From positions 253,232 through 317,231 of the forward strand of contig LUVW01000008.1 of the NCBI GenBank assembly GCA_001661515.1: a stretch of 64,000 nucleotides of DNA. The letters run 5' to 3'. This document shows positions 53,801 to 64,000 of this stretch, piece by piece; within the stretch, counting starts at the first letter, position 1, and each line of letters starts with the position of its first letter. The notes beneath the pieces are model-generated. The model had not been told where the DNA came from, ran no database searches, and was given only the letters and a program-made list of their open reading frames with translations. This stretch comes from Capniomyces stellatus (Eukaryota > Kickxellomycota > Harpellomycetes > Harpellales > Legeriomycetaceae). A program made the translations under genes and the position numbers.

Positions 53801-56800
53801 CAAAAGCAAAAGCAAAAGCAAAAGCCAGAGCCAGAGCAAGAGCAAGAGCAAGAGCAAGAGCAAGAGCAAGAGCAAGAGCAGGAACTGGAACTGGAACTGG
53901 AACTGGAACTGGAACTGGAACTGGAACTGGAACGGGGGCAGGAATATGTAAAGAAATGAGATTTGATTTTGATGTGATTAAGGGAACTAGAAATAGAGTG
54001 AGTAAAGGATTGGGACTTGGGTTGGGGATTGAAATGGGAGTAGACATGGATTTGGGGTTGGGTGGAAAAGGAAAGGGTGTAGAAAGTGAGAAGGAAAAGG
54101 GAATGCAAAACGAAGTAGTAGGGTATAAAGCGTATTTGGAGGAAAGAAGTAAGATGGCGATTGAGGCGTATGAGCGAAAGTCGAGAGCAAAAAGAAGAAA
54201 GTATCATAGCTTGTTTATTGAAAAGTATCAATACCGGCTTCCGCACAAGCTGGTGGAGGATAAGAGTTTGTTTGGGCGAAAAGAAGATGATTTGGGAGAG
54301 GAAAGCGGGAGTGAAGATAGCGATGGGAACCCAAGGCCAGGGCTGATGAGGGCACTGGATTGGCAATACAAGATGCAGCAAAACGATCGAAACACGGTGA
54401 TTAACCGAGTGTACTCGCAGCTGATGTGCAATGCAGCAGGCAGGAGCAAGACAGAAACCGAGGCGGATTGCGAGGATGACGCGCTGATTAACGAAAAGCT
54501 GATGCAGACCAAGAGGATGCGGATGGAGGAGATGTACGAACGGCAGCAGCAGAGCAAGGGGGTAGAGAGACAGAGCGGCAGTATCTTTGAGAACGGCGAG
54601 TTTAGCAGCGGCGAAAGCACGCCTTCGAGCCAGGACAACAAGTCAGGGGTGATTCTGAGACTGGGTGCGTTGAAGCGGCAGGCTAGGGAGAACCTGGTGC
54701 TGAGTCCAGAGAAGCTGGTTGAGCTTGAGGAGAAGCGGAAGGCGCAGCAGGCAGAAGACGAGCTGAAAGAGTGGCGGGCCAGTCTGAAGGCAGCAGTGGT
54801 TGACCACGTGCCAAGGGTGTACAAGCAGATGCAGCAGTTTGTAGCGTCAAAGACAAGCAACGTGAAAAAGACAGCAATGTACTGCCAGCGTGAAGTGCGC
54901 CGGGCGTTTGGGCCAAACATTGTTAGAGGAGGTCCAACGAATACGCTGGGTGACAACAGGGCACCAAAGGAGGCGCTGATAAGGGCGCGAAGATCGATGA
55001 GGGAGACTTTGCTGTACTGGAAGAGACACGAGCGGGAGGAAAGAGAGGCAAGGAAGCGGGCGGAAAAGGAGGCGCTGGACAAGATGCGGCTGGAGGAGGA
55101 GAGCAGAGAGGCGACAAGACAGTCCAGGAAGCTAAACTTTTTGATTACGCAAACCGAGCTGTACAGCCATTTTGTTGGAGGCAAGATTGAGGGCAAAATT
55201 TTGGAACATCAGCAGCAGCCAGGAAGCGGGTCAGGAAACGTGGGAAAGAGTGGTATGGAGGAGAGTGGTATGGGGAAGATGGAAGAGTTGGAAGAGTTGG
55301 ACTTTGTTAATGACACAGATGAGGCTATTGAGGCTAGGGCCAGGTGGAATGCGCAGGAAGCGTTGGCGAAGCAGCAGGAAAAGACAAAGGAGTTTGATAT
55401 AGTAAGACCTGAATCAGATTCTGGCGCTGATGTTGGTGCTGGTGCTGGTGCTGAGGGTGTGGAAATCTCACAGGCGGTGGAGTCGATGAATTTCCAAAAC
55501 CCATCTACGCTGGGGTCGGAGCGGGAGGTGCCGCAGCCCAAGATGCTGATGTGTACGCTGAAAGAGTACCAGTTGAAGGGGCTGAACTGGCTCGCTAGTT
55601 TGTATGAGCAAGGGATAAATGGGATTTTGGCAGACGAGATGGGACTGGGGAAAACGGTGCAGTCGATATCGTTAATGGCGTACCTGGCCGAAACGCACGG
55701 GATCTGGGGCCCGTTTATGGTGGTGGCGCCAGCATCGACGCTGCACAACTGGCAGCAGGAAATAGCAAGGTTTGTGCCCGAGATGAAGATTTTGCCGTAC
55801 TGGGGCACGCAGAAGGACAGGAAGATTCTGCGCAAGTCGTTTTGGGACGTCAAGAAGCTTGGGAGGAAAGACTCGCCGTTCCACATATTGGTGACATCGT
55901 ACCAGCTGGTGGTGTCTGACGAGTCGGTGCTGAACCGAGTCAAGTGGCAGTACATGGTTCTTGACGAGGCTCAGGCAATCAAGTCGTCATCGTCAGCAAG
56001 GTGGAAGGTGCTGCTGCGGTTCCGGTGCAGAAACCGGCTGCTGCTGACAGGAACGCCGATTCAGAACAGCATGCAGGAGCTGTGGGCGCTGCTGCACTTT
56101 ATTATGCCGTCTCTGTTTGACTCGCACGAAGAGTTTAGCGAGTGGTTTTCAAGAGATATTGAGGCGCATGCAGAGAACAATGCAACAATCAACACGCACC
56201 AGCTTAAGCGGCTGCACATGATACTCAAGCCGTTTATGCTGCGTCGTATCAAGAGGCATGTACAGCACGAACTGGGCGAGAAGATTGAGCACTTGGTCTA
56301 CTGCCACCTCACCCATCGCCAGGCCGAGATGTACAGGGGGCTGATGAGGAAGATTTCTGTGTCTGATTTGCTGATGCGCCTCAACAGCTCCTCAAAGCCA
56401 AGTGGCGACTCGGACGAAAGCTTGATGAATCTGGTTATGCAGTTCAGAAAAGTGTGCAACCACCCTGAGCTGTTTGAGCGTGCCGAAGTCGAGAGTCCCT
56501 ACGCCCTATCAAACTACTCATTTACTGCCATAAACAGACTCGAAAGCAACTTTGTTTCCTCGCCAACCAACAGCTACCTGATCGTCAAGCTGCCAAAACT
56601 ACTGCTCGAAGTTATACACGGCCCAACGTCCGTTGCTCTCAACACAAATCCACTCGCTAATGGCACCGGCAGTTCTGGTACTTGTGACCTACTTTTGCCT
56701 AGAAATTCGATTTGGTCCAACACTATGGTCTTTGGAAACCCAAAACCCAGCCAAAACTGTATCAGTGCCAATTCCAGCGGTAGCAGTTTGGTGAGACTGG

Positions 56801-58725
56801 GTTTGGCTGCTGCATTGTACCTACCCAACCCACAACTGGGCACCTTTGAGTGGTTTAACGACATAGAATATTATACCCATCGGTACAGTGGAATCAAGTC
56901 GTACATTAACAACCTTTTCAGCAATCTGGACAGTACTGATTCTAACTCTATTCACAATTCAGATCCAGATTCTAGATTGAGCAGAAGGGACTTGTTGGAT
57001 TTGGAGTTCAGGGTGTGTGGCTTGTCGTTTGGGAGGTTTAACAATGGATTCTTGACAAATGAGCTAGAGTTTGCAACTAATTTGGGCAAGCTGATGACAA
57101 TCGCAATGGAGCTGTTTGTAAGCAGCAACTTCCAGCTGCTGAACCCAGCCTATAAGCCAGCAGCAGTAGCCATTCCGCCAGAAATTGTGTGTTCAAACAG
57201 CTCGTTTTCAAGGAGCCAGACCCAGTTCATGCTGGATCACCCAATCAGGTCAAGAATCACAAGCGGCCTTCCGCAAAACTCAATCAACAGCAACAAGCCA
57301 CAGGTTGTTTGCCAGTACGACATGACAAGGCCATTTTTGCAAAAGGGAAGGTCGCCAATTTGGACGCCATCGATGGACAAGTTGATCCGATATGCAGGCA
57401 AAATGACAATACTGGATCCGCTGTTGATGCAGCTAAAGGCAGAGGGCCATAGGGTGCTGATATACTTCCAGATGACCAAAATGATTGACCTGATGGAGGA
57501 GTACCTGGCGTATAGACAGTACTCGTACCTGCGACTTGATGGGTCAAGCAAGATATCCGACCGGAGGAACATGGTGATGGACTGGCAGACGCGACCCGAG
57601 ATTTTCATATTTCTGCTGAGCACGAGGGCTGGAGGACTGGGTATTAACCTGACTGCTGCCGACACAGTGATTTTCTACGACTCGGATTGGAACCCTACTG
57701 TTGACCAGCAAGCAATGGACCGCGCGCATCGGCTGGGCCAGACAAGGCAAGTCACGGTGTACAGGCTGATTACCCAGGGAACGATTGAGGGGCGCATACT
57801 TGAGCGTGCAAAGATGAAGGACCAGATCCACAAGATAGTTATAGCTGGTGGAGACACAAACTCAACACATCCAAACGAACAGGAAACAAAGCAGGACAAC
57901 CAACGCGACAATGAGACCAACAAGAACGGCAAAACCGACGGTAACGAGGATGGTTCTGATAAAAACGACAACTCTGATGCGTTTGCTAATGGAATGATGG
58001 AGCTCAAGCCAAACGATATTGTGTCCCTGCTCCTGGATGAGGCAAGCGAACTTGATGAGAAGGCCTGGGCTGAGAAGTTGGTAACTTCAAGGTCAAGAGC
58101 GCACGACAGCAAGACAGACCCTACACATGACGAATCAAGCATGGCTATTGATGAAAATACTGTGCGCCATGGCAGAGATAACACGAATGCGGCGGATACT
58201 AGTGTTGGTGCTGATTCCGGAATCGATGGTGGTATTGTTGTTGGGAAAAGCGACTACTTGTTCAGTGCCTATTATGACGAACTAAAAGCCGCCAACTCTG
58301 AGCTTTCTGGGGCAGGAGGAAAGAATGACCTGAAAAAAAGAGGCAAATCTGCATCATCGTCGACGAAAACAACAAAAATTGGCAAGACTAACAAAACAGC
58401 TAAACCTAATAAAACTAACAAACCCGAAAAGATTGCAAAGAACGGAAAGGCTGAAAAGATTGTTAAGGCCGGAAAGACTGATAAGGCTGATAAAACTGAT
58501 AAGAACAGTGAAAACCCCAAATTTACTCCAAACAGTAGCGACAACGGCGATACTAACGCTGATGTTGATACTAATGCTGATACTAATGCTGATGTTGATG
58601 CTGATGTTGATATTGATACTGTTGAACATCGACCAGACGAACACGGTGTTGTAGTTGAAGATGTCATTGAAAAGTCTGTTGACAATGATGTCAATGATAC
58701 CAATGCTGATATTGTTCTTGATTAG
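50801..58725 (+). CDS. INO80: INO80 chromatin-remodelling ATPase
   Basis: Two exons, 50801-51985 and 52303-58725, give a predicted 2535 aa, far longer than yeast (1489) or human Ino80. It is the motor of the INO80 complex, which slides nucleosomes and edits H2A.Z. The join CAG|GTAAAT to AATATAG|AGA is phase 0. About 1,280 residues at the N-terminus are low complexity: an Arg/Glu/Gly/Tyr-rich exon 1, Glu/Lys-rich stretches, a Gly-Leu tract (about 809-825), and Ala-Lys, Ala-Arg and Gly-Thr tracts (about 890-940). The DBINO domain is at about 1282-1357. The Snf2 core has 'DEMGLGKT' (1506-1513), 'DEAQ' (1616-1619, the INO80 form of motif II) and 'LTGTPIQN'. The INO80 insertion spans about 1785-2095, and lobe 2 has 'RAHRLGQTRQ' near 2202. 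The tail is Lys-, Asn- and Asp-rich repeats. All catalytic motifs are intact. Confidence 0.96.
53540..53595 (+). repeat. GGATTG/GGGTTG-type hexanucleotide coding Gly-Leu repeats in INO80
   Basis: Imperfect six-base units encode about eight Gly-Leu dipeptides near residues 809-825. The bases have diverged at third positions while the dipeptide pattern is kept, so this array is probably older than the ones 250 bp downstream. Confidence 0.85.
53792..53943 (+). repeat. Three abutting hexanucleotide arrays in INO80 coding Ala-Lys, Ala-Arg and Gly-Thr
   Basis: In order: GCAAAA units (Ala-Lys), GCAAGA units (Ala-Arg, partly GCCAGA), then about ten GGAACT units (Gly-Thr). All share the reading frame of INO80 and run together over about 150 bp. 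The units differ from one another by one or two bases at each boundary, suggesting each array grew from an edge variant of its neighbour. Confidence 0.93.
58541..58625 (+). repeat. ACTAATGCTGATGTTGAT-type repeats coding Asn/Ala/Asp/Val in the INO80 tail
   Basis: Six-base GCTGAT, GTTGAT and ACTAAT units in mixed order encode the acidic 'NADVDTNADT'-like tail near the C-terminus. Confidence 0.8.
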
Positions 58726-59211
58726 TCTTTATTAGCTGTCAATTACTTTATTACATTTAAATATTTTTTATTTTTTACTTTATTATTTACTATCTAATTT
58801 ATTTATTTTTGCTCATAATTGCCAAATTATTCGGTCAACCTTCAACCTCTAAATCAATAAAAAAAAATTGGTCTTGAAGGCCATTACTGACTTTACTTTT
58901 AACTGTGATGCATTTGATAACAGCTTTTGGGAAATCTTTGTAAATGACGAATTATTTAAAATGGGAATATAGTGGTGTAAAACATAATTAAAATTTCTTG
59001 TGAATAATAAACTATACTAGAATAAACTATTTTATACTATATTGTATATCTATTGGTTTAAATCTGACTAGTACCGGCAATAGCAACTTGGTAGCCAAAG
59101 TCCTTACTCCCACACCCCCCCCCCTCCCCAGTGCGTGCATCATACCCAAACAATCTCAATCTAATATCACATACACACACGTAAATATATACATTTATTA
59201 ATATCAAAGAA
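58726..59211. other. Convergent 3' region between INO80 and ERF4
   Basis: AT-rich, with T-rich INO80 3' flank and a C10-type tract near 59,111-59,125. No gene is seen. Confidence 0.7.
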
Positions 59212-62200
59212 TCAAACACAATAAACTAAAACAACTTTCCATTTTTCCATTTCTATACTACTTACAAACAACAGCGATGTTTGCCGCGGATCCAGGACCC
59301 TGAATCCAGCCGGATTAAACAGGGTTTTATTAGCATTGCTTATATAGTCGGCCAACCTTTCGATATTCTACAATTAGTTCATATACATTCAATCAGGTTA
59401 CCATTCCACTCAACCCAACATAGTTCAATTCATCCACTCACTTTTGTCTTTAACAAGAAAAGTAAATAGAACAAAAAGAAAAAGAGGGAATAATAAAGAA
59501 AGAAAAAAAAATGAAGGCACGCATTAATCTGACTACTATTCAACTATAGTTTATCACAATACCTTTTGGTAATTCGACTTGAAAAACAACAAACTGATGT
59601 ATAGCGTCAAGCATCCAACTAGCCCCTCGACAAAATTAGCCATCTTGCTTCCCTCCGCATCATCCACAATCGCATTAATTCCCTCAACAAACTCCTCGTA
59701 CTTGCCCAAATCCACACCCTTTGCCTGCAACTGCCTCGGCATCTCCTTTGAAAAGCAACAGTACTTTCCACTTGAGTAATCTCTCTCTATTCGTATCCTT
59801 TCTCTGTTTACCTCCCCTGCCCCCCTCTCTCCCGAGTAATAGTTGAGCCCCAAACTGCTCCCCCTTTGGTACCCCCCTATATTCAGCCTGTTATTATTGC
59901 TTGGTGGTATTGATTGGTTCATGTCCGTGCTTATGTTCGCGTTTCCATTTGCGCTCATGCTTGTATAATTACTCACACCACCACGGCTGTCAAAGGCCGC
60001 GCTGCTAGCCATACCTGCATTCTCTTCAATTTCCACTTTTACTCTACCCTGCTCTTGGTTCTCAACACTCACCACTTGTCCCTCCACATCGTTGCCCGTT
60101 TTGCCATAATTTCTTTCGCCTTCATTATTTGCTCTGGGCACCCCATATCTGTCCTTCTCTTCGCCACCACTGCCATTTCCGCTTCCAAATGCATTATCTG
60201 TTATCACGATATCCACCTTTCTCGGCTGCACAATTCTAAACCTTTCGTCATCAGACCCAAACACCCCGCTCTCATCGCTTCCTTCTGGTGCTGAGTAAAC
60301 CATTCTCTTTGCCGAGCTCTTATCGCTCGGTCGCTTCGTTGGCTGACCAGCTGCACTAGTGTATGTCTGTCTACTGGGAGCTCCCCTGCTTTCGGTTGTA
60401 CGTTTACAGTTCTCAGTGTCCTGTGTTGTAGACCCTTTTGTTTGGCCGTGTCTTGAATTCCTTAAGCCCTCTTGATTCCCAGTGCCTACGCTGCCCTTTA
60501 CCCGTGTGAACTCTAGGCTCTTTTTTGCCTCAACTTCAGAGTATCGTTTTTCCCTCTTTAATCCAAAATCAGCCTTCATTTCATACTTTTCGCCATATTT
60601 GTCAACCCCATACCCGCTTAGTCCGGCTATGGCTTTGCTAACCGCCCAACTGCCCGGAGCCCCGTCTCCACCACCTCCATATTTGTCAACTGAGTCATTC
60701 GGCCTGTAGTTTGCGTCATAGAACTTTTTTTCATCATGCGCATTCACACCCACCTCTACCTCCCTTCCCAGTTTGGATGTAGTGTTAACCTGAGTTTTTG
60801 CTCTTTCCCTTACCCTTTCAATTTCCTGCACCCTTGTCTTTGAATTTGAATATGCCCTTGACCTGGCACTCGCAATTGCCATAGCTACAGCATCATCCTT
60901 ATCCGAGCCCCTATAGTTCCGCGACAACATTCCAACTTCTAGGTTCTGGATCGTAGACTGTGTGCTCTCTAGCCGCGGAACTCGGTCCCCCACCATTTCC
61001 TTGACTCTTCTTCTGTGCTCTTCTTTTGTCTCGTACCTCACCTCCTCGCTGCCATTTGCTATTATTAAAATTAAACATTGTCAAGTTAAAACATCTTCAA
61101 GTAAAAATATCCAGTTTAGCTCCAACCAATTAGATTCCGATATACAGTATATACGATCAATATTTCTGCACACTGTTTGTACAACTACTTGTTCAGTTAA
61201 TTGCCTTTGAAATTACCTTCTTTTGAGCCAAGCGGCCCTCCACTTAGAAGCACGCTGTTCTGCAGTATTGTTTTGGGTATCGCCTGCTTCATTCTCTTCA
61301 CGCCTTCCGAGTCTCTGTCTGGTCTGAATATATCGCTTGACACCTTTACTCTGGGCTCTTTCCGTCTGCTCACATTCTGTACACTTTCTTGTGTAAATCT
61401 GCTGCTTGTGAATTTGTTGTATCCACTGTTGCTGCTGTTCGTCCGTCTATCGTCTTTGTAAATCCTGCTATCGCTGCCATAGCTTCCCGTTGCACTATTG
61501 AAACTATAATGCCGTCTATCACGCCCTAATTTTGCCATGCCGAACTGGCTGTTGTTTTCGGCATATCTTTCTTCGTACATATTCCCTTTACTGTAGCTGC
61601 TGCCATACCCATTAAAACTCGTGTTGCTGCTCCCAGCCTCATTTAAAATATTCCCATTGTAGAATTTCTGACCGTGTGCTTTTGTCTGCCCAACCGCTAA
61701 ATTCGACCATCTTTCACTCCTTTCAATGAAGCCATACTCTGGTCGTCTCGCTTGCAGATCTACCTCAGAAAGGCCCCCAACTTCGTATTTTTCAAATCTA
61801 CCCAGCCGAATATCTGTCTCCAACTTCAACTTTGAGCTAGATGATTTAGACTGCATTGTCATATTCACCGTATTGCTGTTGGAGTACCTTCTCGAATCAA
61901 TACTATCCCGGCTGTGTGCATTTGAAACATTCCTACTATGTCCCATTTCCATCGATGTTCCTGAATCTCCTCTAAGCGCCCCTCTATAATTTGAGTACCC
62001 CGATTCATTACCATGCGTGCCGTAGCTAAAATGAGGGCTGCTGTTCTTCGCATACGGTTTGCCGAACGTAGGAAACAATTCTTTTTGGACTATATCTTCC
62101 AGGTCTGGACTTTGTGAATGTTGTCCTCTACCAATATCAATGTAGTCCTGTGCTTTTGGGTTCAAAGCAGCTGCCCTTGGTTTTGCTGGTGTTGGGTATA

Positions 62201-62240
62201 GCGAATGCCTTTTCTCTGAATCCGGCATCTTGGGGTTCAT
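59212..62240 (-). CDS. ERF4: Erf4/Golgin-7 family subunit of Ras palmitoyltransferase, with very long N-terminal extension
   Basis: Three exons, 62240-61217, 61058-59563 and 59367-59212, sum to 2676 nt, 891 aa. Erf4 (GOLGA7 in animals) partners the DHHC enzyme Erf2 to attach palmitate to Ras at the ER/Golgi. The conserved domain is the last ~150 residues: 'RIERDYSSGKYCCFSKEMP', 'YEEFVEGINAIVDDAE', 'FVEGLVGCLTLYISLLFF', then across the last intron 'NYQK|NIERLADYISNAN' and 'LFNPAGFRVLDPRQT'. This order and spacing match Erf4/Golgin-7. The preceding ~740 residues are Ser/Asn/Arg/Tyr-rich, probably disordered, and have no counterpart in yeast Erf4 (237 aa) or GOLGA7 (137 aa). Introns are GT-AG with frame kept. 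A GTAAGT inside the last exon (after 'SLLF') might be used as a donor, so the final ~17 residues are uncertain. Confidence 0.88.
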
Positions 62241-64000
62241 TCTTAAAGTGCCAGGCTCTTGTGAATCCTTTTTTTATGTTTCAAACACTAGTAACTCTAC
62301 CCTCTCATATATCAGTTTGCGTACCAAGTATGTTTATGTCTTTTAATGATATCGTATCTTATGAGAATGTTTTGTTTTGCAAGGACGTTCTGTTTTATAA
62401 TGACATTTTGCCTAGCAATTTTGGACGCTCTTATTTCTCTTTTGAATTATTTTTCCACCTAATATTATTGTAGAGTTCAATAAAAAAAAATTATTATTGT
62501 ATGGACTTTTTTTATTTACTTTTGATTTTCAATTATGAATTATATAAGCTTTTAATTTATTTGCTAAGTCGTCCATTCATTCATTCTTTCATTGCTTTGT
62601 TTTGTTTTGAAATCGTTTTTTTTGTTGCTTATTCGTCTTGTATTGATTCTTTTTGAAATAGTAGTCACTTTTTTATTTTTCAAGGCCTTTCTTGATTGTG
62701 TTGGCCTCAGTGTCTTACTGTGCACAAAGATCCCAAGCTTGCATTTATTTGAGTTTTGCATGTAGCACAAGAACTAACAGAAAATAGCCCTTTTTCGGCA
62801 AATACTTGCTAATATTCTTCTATAGCTCATAATGTCTATGTTTAAACGGTGATTGTGCTTAATGTAGGCCAGTTTGTAGCTTTTTCTTTTAAGGTTTACA
62901 CTCCTTGCTAATAAAATTGTGACGACTGCTAGTATTTATGTGAGCAAGTTTCTACAAGTTGGGCCTTTAGCCTCATAGTACTCTTATTTCAGGCACAATT
63001 TGTAATCAACATTGAAACTGGGGGGTTTTTAAAATGTTTAGGCTTTAAAAAGGCTATCCAAAATATCACTTTTTTCAGGTAAAATAAAGCCATCCTTATG
63101 AAAAAGGCATCTTGTAGTGGTGGAGTTTGGTTTTTCTCCTTCTATAAAAGGCATAAATAGTCTTTAAAAATACAATGCGTCCAAAATATCATAGTATTGA
63201 CTTTTTTGCTATTGAGATCATTTGTACCTATTTTTATCATAGTTGCTATTACTGTTGTCGGTTACTATCGTGCAAACACAGTGTAAACACATGGCTAGAC
63301 TGATATACAAGACGCTCACAGTTGGAGACAGTGATGCCAATGTACCAAACTTGGTTTGCAAAAACAAAAGCAAATATTCATCAAAAGGTGGAACGAGGGC
63401 TATTTCAGAAGCTTTAGGATGGGGGTTTTCTATTTTATCTTCCTTGTGACTTTAGGCAGTGGAGCATGAGGGATTATTATTATTTTTTATTCCAAGTTTG
63501 CCAAAAGTCTAAATTGACCATTAATTTGGCTTGTACTGCCCATTTATTTAGTCGGGACTTTTACTTTTACATGATGAGATCACTTTAAGGCTATTTGTTA
63601 ATATGCTCGAAGACAAGTGTGATACCACATGATATCAGTGCTAATCCCCCAATTTAGAAAAGACAGATATAAAAAGCATGCTGGTTTCCTAGAATACAAG
63701 TGGAAATGTGCTGTAAATGTATTTTTCTAGGGGTGCTGTTGATAATGCTACGGATGATGAACAAAAGAAGAAGAAAAACTAAACTACAACGGTTGAATCC
63801 AAGTCTAATCCTGAAACATATTTTGTATGGTCTTGTAAACCCCAGATGGTAGAAAATTGAAGCTAAACAGCGAAACAAAGAAGCCTGACTTTTTAATTAA
63901 AATGTGTGATTTGCTTTAACCTTGAGCAAAGCAAATCAAAGTCAAGGCTTAAAGTAAAAATTAAAAAAAAATCAGCGGCTGAACAAGGCCAAACGAGTAA
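62241..64000. other. AT-rich region upstream of ERF4, no gene seen
   Basis: The first ~300 bp must hold the ERF4 promoter (minus strand). It is T-rich on the + strand, i.e. A-rich on the coding strand. Short frames at 63,243-63,449 and 63,654-63,878 show no recognisable domain. Confidence 0.55.

Noticed and set aside
52779..54381. Long minus-strand frames opposite INO80, including poly-Leu and poly-Ser stretches
   Set aside because: They are antisense readings of the hexanucleotide arrays and purine-rich INO80 coding sequence.

Overview
The window reads as nuclear DNA of a fungus: AT-rich, with short spliceosomal introns (about 70-320 nt, mostly GT-AG) and a eukaryotic housekeeping gene set. 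Sterol C24-methyltransferase (ERG6), an UNC93-like transporter, Mot1, Ino80, the Mios/Sea4 subunit of the TORC1-regulating SEA/GATOR2 complex and an Erf4-type Ras palmitoyltransferase subunit together point to fungi. TTAGGG-type repeats, AT-rich deserts and low-complexity insertions suggest an early-diverging lineage such as Kickxellomycotina/Harpellales, but that placement is inference. No transposase, reverse transcriptase, viral gene, CRISPR array, rRNA or convincing tRNA was seen.

Layout. 1-5.9 kb: gene-poor AT-rich DNA with simple repeats. 5.9-8.7 kb: UNC93-like membrane protein (-) and a small one-helix membrane protein (-). 9.4 kb: a short interstitial TTAGGG tract. 10.35-11.54 kb: eIF2alpha (+, 3 exons), convergent with MOT1 (-, one 6.7 kb exon, 12.2-18.9 kb). 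20.9-24.3 kb: a doubtful small ORF, then SRP54 (-, 9 exons). 25.1-30.5 kb: mitochondrial leucyl-tRNA synthetase (-, 18 exons, two GC-AG introns). 31.7-34.55 kb: Hsp110/Sse1 (+, 4 exons). 34.8-35.0 kb: an orphan C-terminal exon (-). 35.3-39.9 kb: MIOS/SEA4 (+, 5 exons). 40.7-42.7 kb: unknown lysine/serine-rich protein (-). 42.7-47.3 kb: a second desert. 47.3-48.6 kb: ERG6 (+, 2 exons; the intron carries a hexanucleotide array). 50.8-58.7 kb: INO80 (+, 2 exons, predicted 2535 aa). 59.2-62.2 kb: a very long Erf4/Golgin-7 protein (-, 3 exons). 62.2-64 kb: no gene found.

I rebuilt the multi-exon genes by joining splice sites so that frame was kept and conserved family motifs ran across the joins. 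In every rebuilt gene the exon lengths sum to a multiple of three. The genes do not form an operon or cluster. They cover translation and protein targeting (eIF2alpha, SRP54, LeuRS), chromatin and transcription (Mot1, Ino80), protein folding (Hsp110), nutrient and Ras signalling (Mios, Erf4) and sterol synthesis (Erg6).

I found no convincing undescribed system. The features most worth a second look are the hexanucleotide repeats that spread dipeptide tracts through INO80 and MOT1 and fill the ERG6 intron, the two GC-AG introns in one gene, the oversized Erf4 protein, purine-rich leaders on the coding strand, the TTAGGG tract upstream of eIF2alpha, and an unassigned conserved-looking exon between HSP110 and MIOS.
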